A stretch of DNA of 64,000 bases. Origin: Paraburkholderia acidicola. Lineage in GTDB: Bacteria; Pseudomonadota; Gammaproteobacteria; Burkholderiales; Burkholderiaceae. Each line of letters begins with the position of its first letter. Positions within the stretch are counted from its first letter, which is position 1. Shown in pieces: positions 14,963 through 23,385 of the stretch. The stretch covers positions 744,001 to 808,000 of the forward strand of contig NZ_MTZV01000004.1 of assembly GCF_002362315.1 (NCBI RefSeq), given 5' to 3'. A program made the position numbers and the translations under genes. The notes under the pieces are model-generated. The model was not told where the DNA came from, ran no database searches, and saw only the letters and a list, made by a program, of their open reading frames with translations.

Positions 14963-15505
14963 TTATTCGTGCAATACCGCTTCCCGGCTACGCAGCGTCT
15001 GCTGGAGCGCAGTCAGCCCTTCTTGCAGTTCGATCAGATGCTCGAGCATCCAGACGCCGGTGCGTCCGTCGGTCAGCGCGTTCAGCAGCGCGCACTGGCC
15101 AACGAGCCGCTGGTCCCAACCGATCAGCGCCTCGAGCGTGCCCGCTTCGTTGCGATAACGTTGTGTCATGCGGTCGTTCTCGGGCACCGGCTGGGCCTGC
15201 AGCCGGCCACCGATCACCCCGATGTCCGCAGCGAGCCGCTCGAGCTTGCGCGCATCGGCGGCGAGCGCCGGGTCGGGAAACGGTTTCTCGCGTGTCGGTG
15301 TCGGAAAGAACTCGCGACGGTACGCAGCCTCGGCGGCCTCTACCGTCGCGCGCGCCGTGCCGAGCAGCCAGCCGGCCTTGCTGCGCACCAGTTGATCATC
15401 AGCGCGCAGCTGGTTCTCCTTGCGATAGAAGTTGTAGCCCCAGCCGTGGAACAGATTGATCGCGGCCTGCCGCAGCGCCCCTTCGTCGTAGAAGTCCTGA
15501 CTCAT
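14963..15505 (-). CDS. Unknown helical cytoplasmic protein in the SPFH operon
   Basis: A 180-residue protein with no signal peptide or membrane segment. It begins with an aromatic-rich stretch (AAINLFHGWGYNFYRKENQ) followed by mostly charged helices (LLGTARATVEAAEAAYRREF, ALAADARKLERLAADIGVIG, MLEHLIELQEGLTALQQTLR). I recognise no family. Its ATG lies 2 nt after the SPFH gene's stop codon, and the L7/L12-domain gene starts 15 nt after its own stop. Translational coupling is therefore likely and the three products probably work together. Confidence 0.75.
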   Translation of the reverse strand: MSQDFYDEGALRQAAINLFHGWGYNFYRKENQLRADDQLVRSKAGWLLGTARATVEAAEAAYRREFFPTPTREKPFPDPALAADARKLERLAADIGVIGGRLQAQPVPENDRMTQRYRNEAGTLEALIGWDQRLVGQCALLNALTDGRTGVWMLEHLIELQEGLTALQQTLRSREAVLHE

Positions 15506-15507
15506 GA

Positions 15508-16347
15508 TCAGGCGGGTCCCGTCAGTCCCGTGCCAGCCGACACCGGATAGATCCCGGTGGCCGGACTACCGATCTGGAAGGGCAATCCCGCAGCCGCATT
15601 CGGCGCGGATACGAGGCCCTTCTCGGCCATCCGCAGTGCGAGGTAATAGCGGACCGCTTCGATCGGCGTGAGACCGATTTCCTGCAGCGAGATCAGTTCG
15701 CGCATCCGTTCGTCCTTCGGCACGATCAGCACCTTCAGGTCGTTCAGCATGATGCCGAAGATGCGCAGGAAATCGGCCAGATGCGTCTTCACCGATTCGC
15801 GGATCTCGTTGATGTGTTCGTTGATGTTTTCCATCTTCGTGACCTGCACGATCTGGTTGATCGCTTGCTCGATCGCCGGGCTCGCGTAATCGGCAACCTC
15901 CTGCGTATCGATCACATGGCCGTTGAACGGCAGATGCGTAATCAGATCGAGTGCCGCTTCCTTCGAATCGATATGAATGTAGTAATCGACCTGATACGCC
16001 ATTTCAGCCATTTCCGCGCTGGTCGCAATACCCTGGCTGCGCACCAGCAGTTTGGAACGGTTCACGTAAATGACTTCGAAAATCCACGGCGACGCACCGC
16101 CGAAAAAACCCTGTGCAATCGAACCCAGAATCGGTTTATCGGGTGTGGTCAGCGCATATTGGCCGGTTTCGTAAACATTCAGAACCGCACCGCGCGATTT
16201 GAGCACGCAGAAATGATTGCTTTCGACGGTGAGTAGTGAGCCGGACACGATGCTGTCGTCGACGATCTTGACCGCGAGACTGCGTGTACCGAGCATATCG
16301 GTGCCGTCACGCTGCAACGACGTGATGACCTGCCTGGTGATTGCCAT
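15508..16347 (-). CDS. SPFH/band-7 domain protein
   Basis: A 279-residue cytoplasmic protein of the SPFH (stomatin/prohibitin/flotillin) group, similar to proteins often labelled virion core protein-like. The N-terminal half holds beta-strands (SLAVKIVDDSIVSGSLLTVE, FCVLKSRGAVLNVYETGQYA, WIFEVIYVNRSKLLVRSQG); the second half is the band-7 helical region (YASPAIEQAINQIVQVTKME, LADFLRIFGIMLNDLKVLIV). A C-terminal tail holds a predicted helix and a Gly/Pro-rich end. There is no membrane helix, so membrane contact may be through the partner at 13790-14947. The ATG at 16347 has GGAGGA upstream; a longer frame to 16380 has none. Confidence 0.85.
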   Translation of the reverse strand: MAITRQVITSLQRDGTDMLGTRSLAVKIVDDSIVSGSLLTVESNHFCVLKSRGAVLNVYETGQYALTTPDKPILGSIAQGFFGGASPWIFEVIYVNRSKLLVRSQGIATSAEMAEMAYQVDYYIHIDSKEAALDLITHLPFNGHVIDTQEVADYASPAIEQAINQIVQVTKMENINEHINEIRESVKTHLADFLRIFGIMLNDLKVLIVPKDERMRELISLQEIGLTPIEAVRYYLALRMAEKGLVSAPNAAAGLPFQIGSPATGIYPVSAGTGLTGPA

Positions 16348-16408
16348 GCATTCCTCCGTGGTATTCAGGTATATGCGCATCGAGTGAGGCTAAAGATAGT
16401 CGATTCAT

Positions 16409-16430
16409 CAGCGCTTATCCAGCGCTTATC
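16409..16430 (-). promoter_or_regulatory. Tandem 11-bp repeat upstream of the SPFH operon
   Basis: CAGCGCTTATC occurs twice back to back, 62-83 nt upstream of the SPFH start codon; on the gene's strand it reads GATAAGCGCTG twice, each copy with a palindromic AGCGCT. The spacing of one helical turn suggests a protein-binding site for an activator or repressor. Function inferred. Confidence 0.4.
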
Positions 16431-16511
16431 TGTAGCATTCAATGTCATTACAAAATCGATCCGGTGATGTTTAGAAAGTCGCCCTGAAACCAGGCTCAAA
16501 CGAATGATCGT

Positions 16512-16525
16512 TGTTTCATGAAACA
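16512..16525. promoter_or_regulatory. Perfect palindrome TGTTTCATGAAACA in a divergent intergenic region
   Basis: A 14-bp perfect dyad lies between the SPFH operon (leftward) and the 83-aa gene (rightward). It is a plausible operator for a helix-turn-helix regulator. It is 165 nt from the SPFH start and 108 nt from the small gene's start, so which gene it serves is unclear. Confidence 0.35.
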
Positions 16526-16633
16526 GACACGTTCGGGCAGTTCTCACATCGTTGCGCGGACAATCAATCTAGAATCGCCCTGGTGACAGAGCGCACCGGG
16601 TGCGCACCTCTCCCCTTTCTCCGGAGCTTCTTC

Positions 16634-16885
16634 ATGCGCTACACCTACACCGCCACCGACACCGGCTTCGTCGCACTGGTCGACGGCTACCGCGTGTGCA
16701 TCGTCGGCGGTCCTTCTCCGATTGCGGACCATGTGGACTATCGCTGGACCATTGAGGCCGATGACGCCGAAGACGACGAACAGGCGTTTGCGGCCGGGAC
16801 CGGCGAAATACTCGCCAGCGGCGAGACGGTCACGCCGCGCCAGGCCGACGCCCAGATTGCCGCGTGGCTCGATGCTTACGGTTGA
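16634..16885 (+). CDS. Small conserved-looking protein of 83 residues, unknown
   Basis: An 83-residue acidic protein without signal or membrane segment. It begins MRYTYTATDTGFVALVDGYR and has a central acidic region (EADDAEDDEQAF) and a C-terminal helix (PRQADAQIAAWLDAYG). The ATG at 16634 follows CGGAGC at a workable distance; longer readings of the frame back to 16511 lack a ribosome-binding site. The pattern of strands then helix looks like a folded domain. No family recognised. It is divergent from the SPFH operon. Confidence 0.6.
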   Translation: MRYTYTATDTGFVALVDGYRVCIVGGPSPIADHVDYRWTIEADDAEDDEQAFAAGTGEILASGETVTPRQADAQIAAWLDAYG

Positions 16886-17004
16886 TCGCGGGCATCGCAT
16901 CCGCAAGCTCGCCGCCCGCGTGTAACGCCACAGGTCGCGCGCCTTCACCTTCACGCAACCCCGTAACACCGCAACGCCAGGGAAAGTCCCACCGGCAGGG
17001 ACTA

Positions 17005-17032
17005 TTGACGCCAAATTGTTCACAGGAGAACA
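17005..17032 (+). promoter_or_regulatory. Candidate promoter and operator of the sugar ABC operon
   Basis: TTGACG at 17005-17010 resembles a -35 hexamer. It overlaps the approach to an inverted repeat, TGTTC-ACAGGA-GAACA (17017-17032), about 105 nt before the binding-protein gene. The dyad could be an operator for a sugar-responsive repressor encoded elsewhere. No good -10 hexamer is fixed. Confidence 0.35.
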
Positions 17033-17137
17033 TCAGATTCATCAATAAATACATACAAACCCGATTTGAGGCGGTTTGCCACGTCGTGCGCCGACCCAGG
17101 TGCCGGACACCGCTCGCAGGTAATCAGGAGACGAGGT

Positions 17138-18166
17138 ATGAGAACCAGAGTTGCCTGCAGCACGCTTGCCGCTGCGTTGCTATGTCTCGGCATGGCGAGC
17201 GTGGCCGGCGCACAGACAGCGACCCGCGACACTTCGTCGGCGAAGATCGCGCTGTCCAACAACTACGCCGGCAACAGCTGGCGTCAGATGATGCTCAAGA
17301 GCTGGTCAGACGTCGCCGATATCGCGGTCAAGCAGAAGGTCGTTGCAGCCGCACCGACTTTCACCACGGCGGAGAGTCAGGCAACCGAGCAGGTTCAACA
17401 GATGCAGAATCTGATCCTGCAAGGCTTCAAGGCGATCGTCGTCGATGCGGCTTCGCCTACTGCGCTGAATGGCGTGATCAAGCAGGCGTGCGGCGTGGGC
17501 GTGACGGTGGTGTCGTTTGACGGAATCGCTACCGAACCCTGCGCATACCGGATCGCCGTCGACTTCCGCAAGCTCGGTTCGATGCAGGTCGACTACCTGG
17601 CGAAACGCCTGAACGGCAACGGTAACCTGCTCGAAATTCGCGGCCTGGCCGGCGTCTCCGTCGACGACGAGATTCATGCGGGCATCGTCGATGAGCTGAA
17701 AAAATATCCCGGTCTCAAGCTGGTCGGCTCGGTGCATGGCGACTGGACGCAGACCGTGGCGCAGAAACAGGTAGCCGGCATTCTGCCGACGCTGCCGAAA
17801 ATCGATGCGGTCGTCACTCAGGGCGGCGACGGTTTCGGTGCGGCGAAGGCCTTCGCAGAAGCGGGACGTCCCACACCGATCATCATCCTCGGCAATCGCC
17901 AGGAAGAACTCGCGTGGTGGGCGCAACAACGCAAGAGTGGCTATCAGACGATGTCCGTGACCATCCCGCCAGGTGCATCGACCTTCGCGTTCTGGGTCGC
18001 GCAGCAACTGCTTGCGGGCAAGAAGCTGCCGCACGACATCCGCATGCCGCTGCTCGAAGTCAAGGCGGAAGAACTCGATGCGGTCCTTGCGAAGACGCCG
18101 CCCGGCTCGCTCGCCAACAAGGAATACACGCGCGACGAAGTCATCAAGATCGTCGACGCTCAATAG
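17138..18166 (+). CDS. Sugar ABC transporter, periplasmic substrate-binding protein
   Basis: A 342-residue ribose/galactose-type (Peripla_BP_4) binding protein. The signal peptide (CSTLAAALLCLGMASVAGAQ) is followed by the first lobe (KIALSNNYAGNSWRQMMLKS, QVQQMQNLILQGFKAIVVDA) and a hinge leading to the second lobe (GNLLEIRGLAGVSVDDEIHA, DAVVTQGGDGFGAAKAFAEA). The ATG has AGGAG at 17126-17130, 7 nt upstream. First gene of an operon of five; the last encodes an SMP-30 lactonase, pointing to an aldose whose oxidised lactone is hydrolysed. The sugar itself cannot be read from the sequence. Confidence 0.92.
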   Translation: MRTRVACSTLAAALLCLGMASVAGAQTATRDTSSAKIALSNNYAGNSWRQMMLKSWSDVADIAVKQKVVAAAPTFTTAESQATEQVQQMQNLILQGFKAIVVDAASPTALNGVIKQACGVGVTVVSFDGIATEPCAYRIAVDFRKLGSMQVDYLAKRLNGNGNLLEIRGLAGVSVDDEIHAGIVDELKKYPGLKLVGSVHGDWTQTVAQKQVAGILPTLPKIDAVVTQGGDGFGAAKAFAEAGRPTPIIILGNRQEELAWWAQQRKSGYQTMSVTIPPGASTFAFWVAQQLLAGKKLPHDIRMPLLEVKAEELDAVLAKTPPGSLANKEYTRDEVIKIVDAQ

Positions 18167-18207
18167 CGCGCGTTGCGGTTCTAGCCTGACGAGGGGGAAG
18201 ACACATC

Positions 18208-19698
18208 GTGGTCGCTGCAGCAGGATCGTCTGACAGTCACCCGGGCGTCGCGCTGATCGGTCTTGCCGGCATCAGCAAGACTTTCGGACAGGTCAAGGCG
18301 CTGAGCGGTATCGACTTCGTCTTTCGCAGCGGCGAATGCGTCGGCATCGCCGGACACAACGGCGCGGGCAAGTCCACGTTGATGGCAGTACTCGCAGGCG
18401 TCTACACACCCGATGAAGGCACGCTGTCGATACATGACCGGCCCGTGGCGCACTACGACGCCAACGCCGCACGCGAAGCCGGTGTTCGCTGTGTCTTCCA
18501 GGAGCTATCGCTCTGCGCGAATCTCTCGGTGACCGAGAACATGTGCATCCTGCATCCCGAACTCAAGGGCTACGGCTGGCGCAAGAAAGCCACGGCGCTG
18601 ATGCGCGAACAACTCGATGCAATCTTCCCCGGTCATGGATTGAACGGCTCCGAGCTGGTGGCCGATCTGACGCTCACGCAGCGTCAGATGGTCGAGATCG
18701 CGCGCGCGTTCACGGTCATGCGCGCACCGGTGAAACTCGTGATTCTCGATGAACCGACTTCGAGTCTCGATGGACATACTGCCGCGCAGTTGTTGACGTT
18801 TGTGCGCGCAGTCGCGCAGCGCGGCATTACCTGCATTCTGATCAGCCACATGCTCGGTGAAATCGAACGCGTGGCCGACCGCGTGCTCGTGATGCGCGAC
18901 GGTACAACTGCTGCGCTGCTGCCGCACGAAGGACTCACGCAGGAAGCCATCGTTCGCGCGATGGGCCAGCACGTGGAAGCCGATTCTCAGACGCGTGAGT
19001 CGAATCGCGCGCCACGTGATGCCGCGCACTTCACCTGGCACGTCGGCCCCGCTGCACGACGCTCAACGATCGAAGCGGCGCGCGGCGAGATCGTCGGCTT
19101 TGCCGGTCTTGCGGGACAAGGACAGACCGAAGCGCTGCTGGCCATCTATCGAAGCGCCACGCGACGCAGCGCGCAACAGCGCGTCGCCTTCGTCGCAGGC
19201 GACCGTGCGAGCGACGGTGTATTCCCGCTCTGGTCGATCAGCGAGAACCTGGTGTTACGTTGGCTCAACGGTGTGCAACAAGGAGGGCGCTGCCGCCTGT
19301 TCGTCGACGCAACAGGCGCACGTACGCTCACCGAAGACTGGCAGTCGAAGATCGGCATTCGCGGCGCGGCGATGAACGCAGGCATCCTGTCGCTCAGCGG
19401 CGGCAACCAGCAGAAAGTGCTGTTCGCCCGCGCGCTGGCTTCGGATGCCGACCTGATCCTGATGGACGATCCCACACGCGGCGTCGACGTCGGCACCAAG
19501 CACGACATCTATCAACTCGTGCGCAGCGAAGCGGCACGCGGCCGCACGTTCATCTGGTACACCACCGAAAACGACGAACTCGCGCACTGCGATCGCGCGT
19601 ACGTGTTCCGTTCCGGCTGCGTTAACCGTGTACTCGATGCGCACGAATGCGACGAAGAAACGCTGCTCGCCGCCAGTTTCGAGGAGCATGCCGCATGA
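18208..19698 (+). CDS. Sugar ABC transporter, double ATPase (RbsA/MglA type)
   Basis: A 496-residue protein with two fused nucleotide-binding domains. Domain one has Walker A GHNGAGKST, the signature-like LTLTQRQMVEIARAF and Walker B LVILDEPTSSLDGHT. Domain two has the degenerate Walker A region GFAGLAGQGQTEALLAIY, usual for this family, a full signature LSGGNQQKVLFARAL and Walker B LILMDDPTRGVDVGTK. The start is GTG at 18208, with a GAGGGGG ribosome-binding site. Its stop overlaps the first permease start (ATGA). It powers the two permeases that follow. Confidence 0.95.
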   Translation: MVAAAGSSDSHPGVALIGLAGISKTFGQVKALSGIDFVFRSGECVGIAGHNGAGKSTLMAVLAGVYTPDEGTLSIHDRPVAHYDANAAREAGVRCVFQELSLCANLSVTENMCILHPELKGYGWRKKATALMREQLDAIFPGHGLNGSELVADLTLTQRQMVEIARAFTVMRAPVKLVILDEPTSSLDGHTAAQLLTFVRAVAQRGITCILISHMLGEIERVADRVLVMRDGTTAALLPHEGLTQEAIVRAMGQHVEADSQTRESNRAPRDAAHFTWHVGPAARRSTIEAARGEIVGFAGLAGQGQTEALLAIYRSATRRSAQQRVAFVAGDRASDGVFPLWSISENLVLRWLNGVQQGGRCRLFVDATGARTLTEDWQSKIGIRGAAMNAGILSLSGGNQQKVLFARALASDADLILMDDPTRGVDVGTKHDIYQLVRSEAARGRTFIWYTTENDELAHCDRAYVFRSGCVNRVLDAHECDEETLLAASFEEHAA

Positions 19699-20651
19699 GC
19701 CGCATGGCATCGTCTCCCGGAGTGCTGCGACAGGTGCCGCTGCGCGCCCTGCTGCCGCTGTTTTCGCTGATCGCGATCCTCGTACCGATCTTCATCCTGC
19801 AGCCCGCCACCTTCAGCTATTTCGGTCTTGGCCTGCTGCTCAATCTCGCGGTGCCGATCGTCTTCGCGACGCTCGCACAACTGGCCGTCATCACCGTCAA
19901 CGATCTCGATCTGTCGATCGGTTCGTTCGTGAGCCTCACTGCCTGCATCGGTGCGACGCTGCTCGTGCGCGAACCGTGGCTAGGCATTGCGGCGCTGGCG
20001 GGTTGCGTGCTGCTCTATGCAGCGATCGGCGCGTTGATCGAGTACCGTCAGATACCGTCGATCGTCGTCACGCTCGGTCTGTCGTTCGTCTGGACCGGGC
20101 TCGCGGTGTTGCTGCTGCCGTCGCCTGGTGGCACGAGTCCCGCGTGGCTCACCGGTCTCATGACGTTCCAGACGCCGCTGATCGCGGCACCTGTCGTGTG
20201 GTCGGTGGCGATCGCGCTCGTCGGGCATCTGCTGCTGATGCGCTCGTCGGCGGGCGTACGTGTGCGGGCCGCCGGTGGCAACCCGCGCGCGATGAGCCGC
20301 TTCGGCTGGTCGATGATCAAAAGCCGCGCGATCCTGTACGGCATCGCTGGCATCTTCGGTGTACTGGCGGGGCTCTCGCTGCTCGGCCTCACCACCTCTG
20401 CCGATTCCAATCTCGCACTGCGCTACACGCTGCTCTCGATCGCGGCGGTGATACTCGGCGGTGGAGAGTTTGTCGGTGGACGTGTCTCGGTGTGGGGCGC
20501 CGTGCTCGGTGCGATCACGCTGACCGTCGCCGCGTCGTTCCTCGCGTTTCTCGACATCGCGCCCGACTGGCAGGTCGGTATGCAAGGCGCGATCCTGATC
20601 GTCGTGCTGTCGCTGCGCGTCGTGCTGCAACGCCGGGGAGACCGCCCGTGA
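19695..20651 (+). CDS. Sugar ABC transporter permease 1 (RbsC/AraH family)
   Basis: A 318-residue inner-membrane permease with eight or more hydrophobic segments, for example LLPLFSLIAILVPIFIL, LAGCVLLYAAIGALIEY and GIAGIFGVLAGLSLLGL. The family loop AVITVNDLDLSIGSFVSLTA (the ..DLSVGS.. motif) and the GGNPRAMSRFGW cytoplasmic coupling segment are present. GAGGAG precedes the ATG at 19695, which overlaps the ATPase stop. The next permease starts inside this gene's stop codon (GTGA). Together they probably form a heterodimeric channel. Confidence 0.93.
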   Translation: MSRMASSPGVLRQVPLRALLPLFSLIAILVPIFILQPATFSYFGLGLLLNLAVPIVFATLAQLAVITVNDLDLSIGSFVSLTACIGATLLVREPWLGIAALAGCVLLYAAIGALIEYRQIPSIVVTLGLSFVWTGLAVLLLPSPGGTSPAWLTGLMTFQTPLIAAPVVWSVAIALVGHLLLMRSSAGVRVRAAGGNPRAMSRFGWSMIKSRAILYGIAGIFGVLAGLSLLGLTTSADSNLALRYTLLSIAAVILGGGEFVGGRVSVWGAVLGAITLTVAASFLAFLDIAPDWQVGMQGAILIVVLSLRVVLQRRGDRP

Positions 20652-21646
20652 ATGCGCCCTCGCCGCTGCAGTCCGGAACTGCGTCGCCGCCCGCGTCGAG
20701 CCTCGCAGCGAGCAGCGGGCGCCTGCGGATATTGCGCGCACCGTGGGCATGGTCGTTCGCCGGTGCGGCGATTGTCGGCGTCGTCATTGCGAGCGTGTTC
20801 GGATTGTCGATCGCCGGCAATGTCGTGCTGACTGCCCTCGTGTTCGGTACGTTCATGGTGCTGGTCGGTCTCGCGCAGATGCTCGTCATCACGTCGGGGC
20901 CGGGCAATATCGATCTGTCCGTGCCATCTGTCATCGCACTCGCGGGCATGATCGGTATGCACGTGATGGCCTCGAGCGGTGTCGTTGCCGGTTTCGCTGC
21001 GGCAGTCGCAGCCGGTGTCGCGGTAGGGTTCGCGAACTATCTGTTGATCCGCACGCTGCGCATTCCGCCGATCATCGCGACGCTCTCGTCGAGTTTCATC
21101 GTGCAGTCGGTTGCGATCACGCAGAGCCACGGCATGAACGCGCCGCCCGCCGCACTCGAAGTGTTCGCTAACGGTCGGTTGCTCGGCGTACCGCACCTCG
21201 CGCTGATCGCGCTGGTGCTGTCGGTGGCGATCGCGATCCTGCTGCATCTAAGCGTGTTCGGGCGTGGTCTTTCCGCCGTCGGTCAGAATCCGCGTGCTGC
21301 GTGGCTCGCCGGTGTCGGCGTAGAAAAAACGCGCTGCGCGGTCTATCTGATGTCCGGTGCGATCGCCGCATTCACGGGCGTGCTGCTCTCGGCGGTATCG
21401 GGCGGCGCGACACTCGACATGGGCGTCGAGTACATGCTGATCTCGATTGCGGTTGTCGTGATCGGCGGTACGCTGGTGACCGGAGGACGCGCGACGGTGA
21501 CCGGCGTATGGGGCGCGTCGATGTTCCTGTTTCTCACCAATGCCGTGCTCAACGCACTCGGCGCCGGCGCGGGCATACGCTCGATCGCCTACGGTGTGTT
21601 GATCATCGCTGTGGTCGTCGCGGCCGGCGGCCGAACCGCGCGCTGA
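20648..21646 (+). CDS. Sugar ABC transporter permease 2
   Basis: A 332-residue permease homologous to the preceding one. A Ser/Pro/Ala-rich cytoplasmic N-terminus is followed by hydrophobic helices (VLTALVFGTFMVLVGLAQM, VAGFAAAVAAGVAVGFANYL, LALIALVLSVAIAILLHLS). The family motif is present as LVITSGPGNIDLSVPSVIAL, a diverged form of the ITVNDLDLS loop, and the coupling segment is VGQNPRAAWLAGV. The GTG start overlaps the previous stop. An in-frame open stretch extends upstream through the first permease gene but is its shadow. Two distinct permeases in place of the usual homodimer is a minority arrangement in this family. Confidence 0.9.
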   Translation: MNAPSPLQSGTASPPASSLAASSGRLRILRAPWAWSFAGAAIVGVVIASVFGLSIAGNVVLTALVFGTFMVLVGLAQMLVITSGPGNIDLSVPSVIALAGMIGMHVMASSGVVAGFAAAVAAGVAVGFANYLLIRTLRIPPIIATLSSSFIVQSVAITQSHGMNAPPAALEVFANGRLLGVPHLALIALVLSVAIAILLHLSVFGRGLSAVGQNPRAAWLAGVGVEKTRCAVYLMSGAIAAFTGVLLSAVSGGATLDMGVEYMLISIAVVVIGGTLVTGGRATVTGVWGASMFLFLTNAVLNALGAGAGIRSIAYGVLIIAVVVAAGGRTAR

Positions 21647-21682
21647 TCAACGCAACCGCTTTTTCAACGGACGATAACCGCC

Positions 21683-22588
21683 ATGAACGCACACGATTTC
21701 GAAATTCACGACGAACGTTTTCGCGCGCTGCTGCTGCCCGATGAACCGCTCGAGAAACTCTATGGCGATTGTCTGTGGGCGGAAGGTCCGGTGTATTTTC
21801 CGGCTGGCGACTATCTCGTCTGGAGCGACATTCCGAACAGCCGCATGTTGCGTTGGGTACCGGGCATGGGCGTCGGCACGTTTCGCGCGAATTCGAATTT
21901 TTCCAACGGCAATACGCGCGACCGCGACGGCCGGCTGGTGACCTGCGAACACCGCACGCGCCGCGTCACCCGCACCGCACACGACGGCACCATCACCGTG
22001 CTGGCTTCGGCCTACCAGGGCAAGCGGCTCAATTCACCGAACGATGTCGTAATCAAATCCGACGACACGATCTGGTTCACCGACCCCGACTACGGCATTC
22101 TGAGCGACCGTGAGGGCGGTATTGCGGAGAGCGAGATCGGTCGATGCAATGTGTATCGCATCTCGCCTCATAACGGCGAAGTCACGCTCGTTGCCGACGA
22201 TTTCGTCAAGCCGAACGGCCTCGCGTTTTCACCGGATGAGTCGCGCCTGTATATCGCCGATTCGGCCGCCTCGCATATCGAGGGCGCGCCACATCACATC
22301 CGTGTGTTCGATGTGGTCGACGGCACACTGCGCAACGGTCGTGTCTTTGTCGAGATTGCGCAGGGCGTACCCGACGGCATGCGCGTGGATGAACATGGCA
22401 ACGTCTGGACCAGTGCGCGCGACGGCGTGCATTGCTATACACCCGATGGTGAACTGCTCGGCAAGATCCTGACGCCCGAAGTGGTTGCGAATCTGACGTT
22501 CGGCGGGGCGCTGCGCAACCGGCTGTTTATTACCGCCAATACTTCGTTGTATTCGCTGTCTGTAGCGGTGCGCGGCGCGACCGTTTGA
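21683..22588 (+). CDS. SMP-30/gluconolactonase family lactonase
   Basis: A 301-residue cytoplasmic six-bladed propeller enzyme that hydrolyses aldonolactones. Conserved features are the metal-ligand Glu in WAEGPVYF, the strand LVWSDIPNSRMLRW, RLVTCEHRTRRVTR, the Asn ligand in LNSPNDVVIKSDDTIWFTDP, and the Asp ligand in PDGMRVDEHGNVWTS, with PNGLAFSPDESRLYIADS between. It lies 36 nt after the second permease and completes a transport-plus-lactone-hydrolysis operon. No sugar dehydrogenase is in the operon; one would be expected elsewhere. Confidence 0.92.
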   Translation: MNAHDFEIHDERFRALLLPDEPLEKLYGDCLWAEGPVYFPAGDYLVWSDIPNSRMLRWVPGMGVGTFRANSNFSNGNTRDRDGRLVTCEHRTRRVTRTAHDGTITVLASAYQGKRLNSPNDVVIKSDDTIWFTDPDYGILSDREGGIAESEIGRCNVYRISPHNGEVTLVADDFVKPNGLAFSPDESRLYIADSAASHIEGAPHHIRVFDVVDGTLRNGRVFVEIAQGVPDGMRVDEHGNVWTSARDGVHCYTPDGELLGKILTPEVVANLTFGGALRNRLFITANTSLYSLSVAVRGATV

Positions 22589-22603
22589 TCCAGCGAAACA
22601 GGT

Positions 22604-22629
22604 GGTGTCTCCCGTCGCTGCGAGACACC
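22604..22629. terminator. Convergent hairpin between lactonase and glutathione peroxidase genes
   Basis: GGTGTCTC pairs perfectly with GAGACACC over a 10-nt loop, 15 nt after the lactonase stop and 38 nt after the end of the peroxidase gene on the other strand. No T run follows on either side, so termination is plausible but not certain. Confidence 0.5.
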
Positions 22630-22666
22630 GCCCCGTCAATCTGCATACACAGCACTCACACGCAAC

Positions 22667-23218
22667 TTATGCGCCGCGCGTCAACTCCGCATCGATCGCT
22701 TCGAGCAGGCGCGGATCGTCGGCGGTGATGTCCGGCGCGAAACGCCCGATCACGCGGCCGTCGCGGCTCACGAGAAATTTCTCGAAGTTCCACAGCACGT
22801 CGGGTGCCGGGTTCGGCGCAATACCGTAGCCCTTCAGGCGCTCGCGGAACGGACCGTCGCCGGATGCATCCGGTTGCGCCGCGGTCAGTGCGCCATACAG
22901 CGGATGCTGATCCTCGCCGACCACCGAGATCTTCGAGAACAACGGAAAGGTCACGTCATACGTCGTGCTGCAAAACTGCTTGATTTCGTCGTCGCTGCCG
23001 GGCTCCTGCCCCTTGAAGTTGTTGGCCGGAAACGCCAGCACTTCGAGACCCGCAGCGCGCTTCTGTTCATAGAGCTTCTCGAGCCCTTCGTATTGCGGTG
23101 TCAAACCGCATTTCGACGCAACGTTGACCACCAGTAGTGCGCGACCCTTGAACTGGTCGAGCGTGAGTTCGGTGCCGTCGATCGACTTCACCGGAATGTC
23201 ATAGATAGCTTCGCTCAT
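22667..23218 (-). CDS. Glutathione peroxidase (Cys type)
   Basis: A 183-residue thioredoxin-fold peroxidase that reduces hydroperoxides with glutathione or thioredoxin. The peroxidatic Cys is in VNVASKCGLTPQYEGLEKLY (Cys, not selenocysteine). The second and third signature segments are LAFPANNFKGQEPGSDDEI and LWNFEKFLVSRDG, giving the Gln and Trp of the catalytic triad. Length and order are normal for the bacterial family. It stands alone, convergent with the lactonase gene. A shift towards oxidative-stress use is a family-level inference. Confidence 0.95.
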   Translation of the reverse strand: MSEAIYDIPVKSIDGTELTLDQFKGRALLVVNVASKCGLTPQYEGLEKLYEQKRAAGLEVLAFPANNFKGQEPGSDDEIKQFCSTTYDVTFPLFSKISVVGEDQHPLYGALTAAQPDASGDGPFRERLKGYGIAPNPAPDVLWNFEKFLVSRDGRVIGRFAPDITADDPRLLEAIDAELTRGA

Positions 23219-23385
23219 GGTGCTGCTCTCTCCTGGACTGAAATATCGCCGGATCGGCGGATGTTCACACGCGGGTTGCAGTGCAGTGGCCGCGGGGATG
23301 TTGCATTGCCCGGGCCACGGTCGGCAGGATCGATGATGCCACGTCGCCGTGAATCCTTCAGACGGCGCAACAGCAGCAGCCCAGG

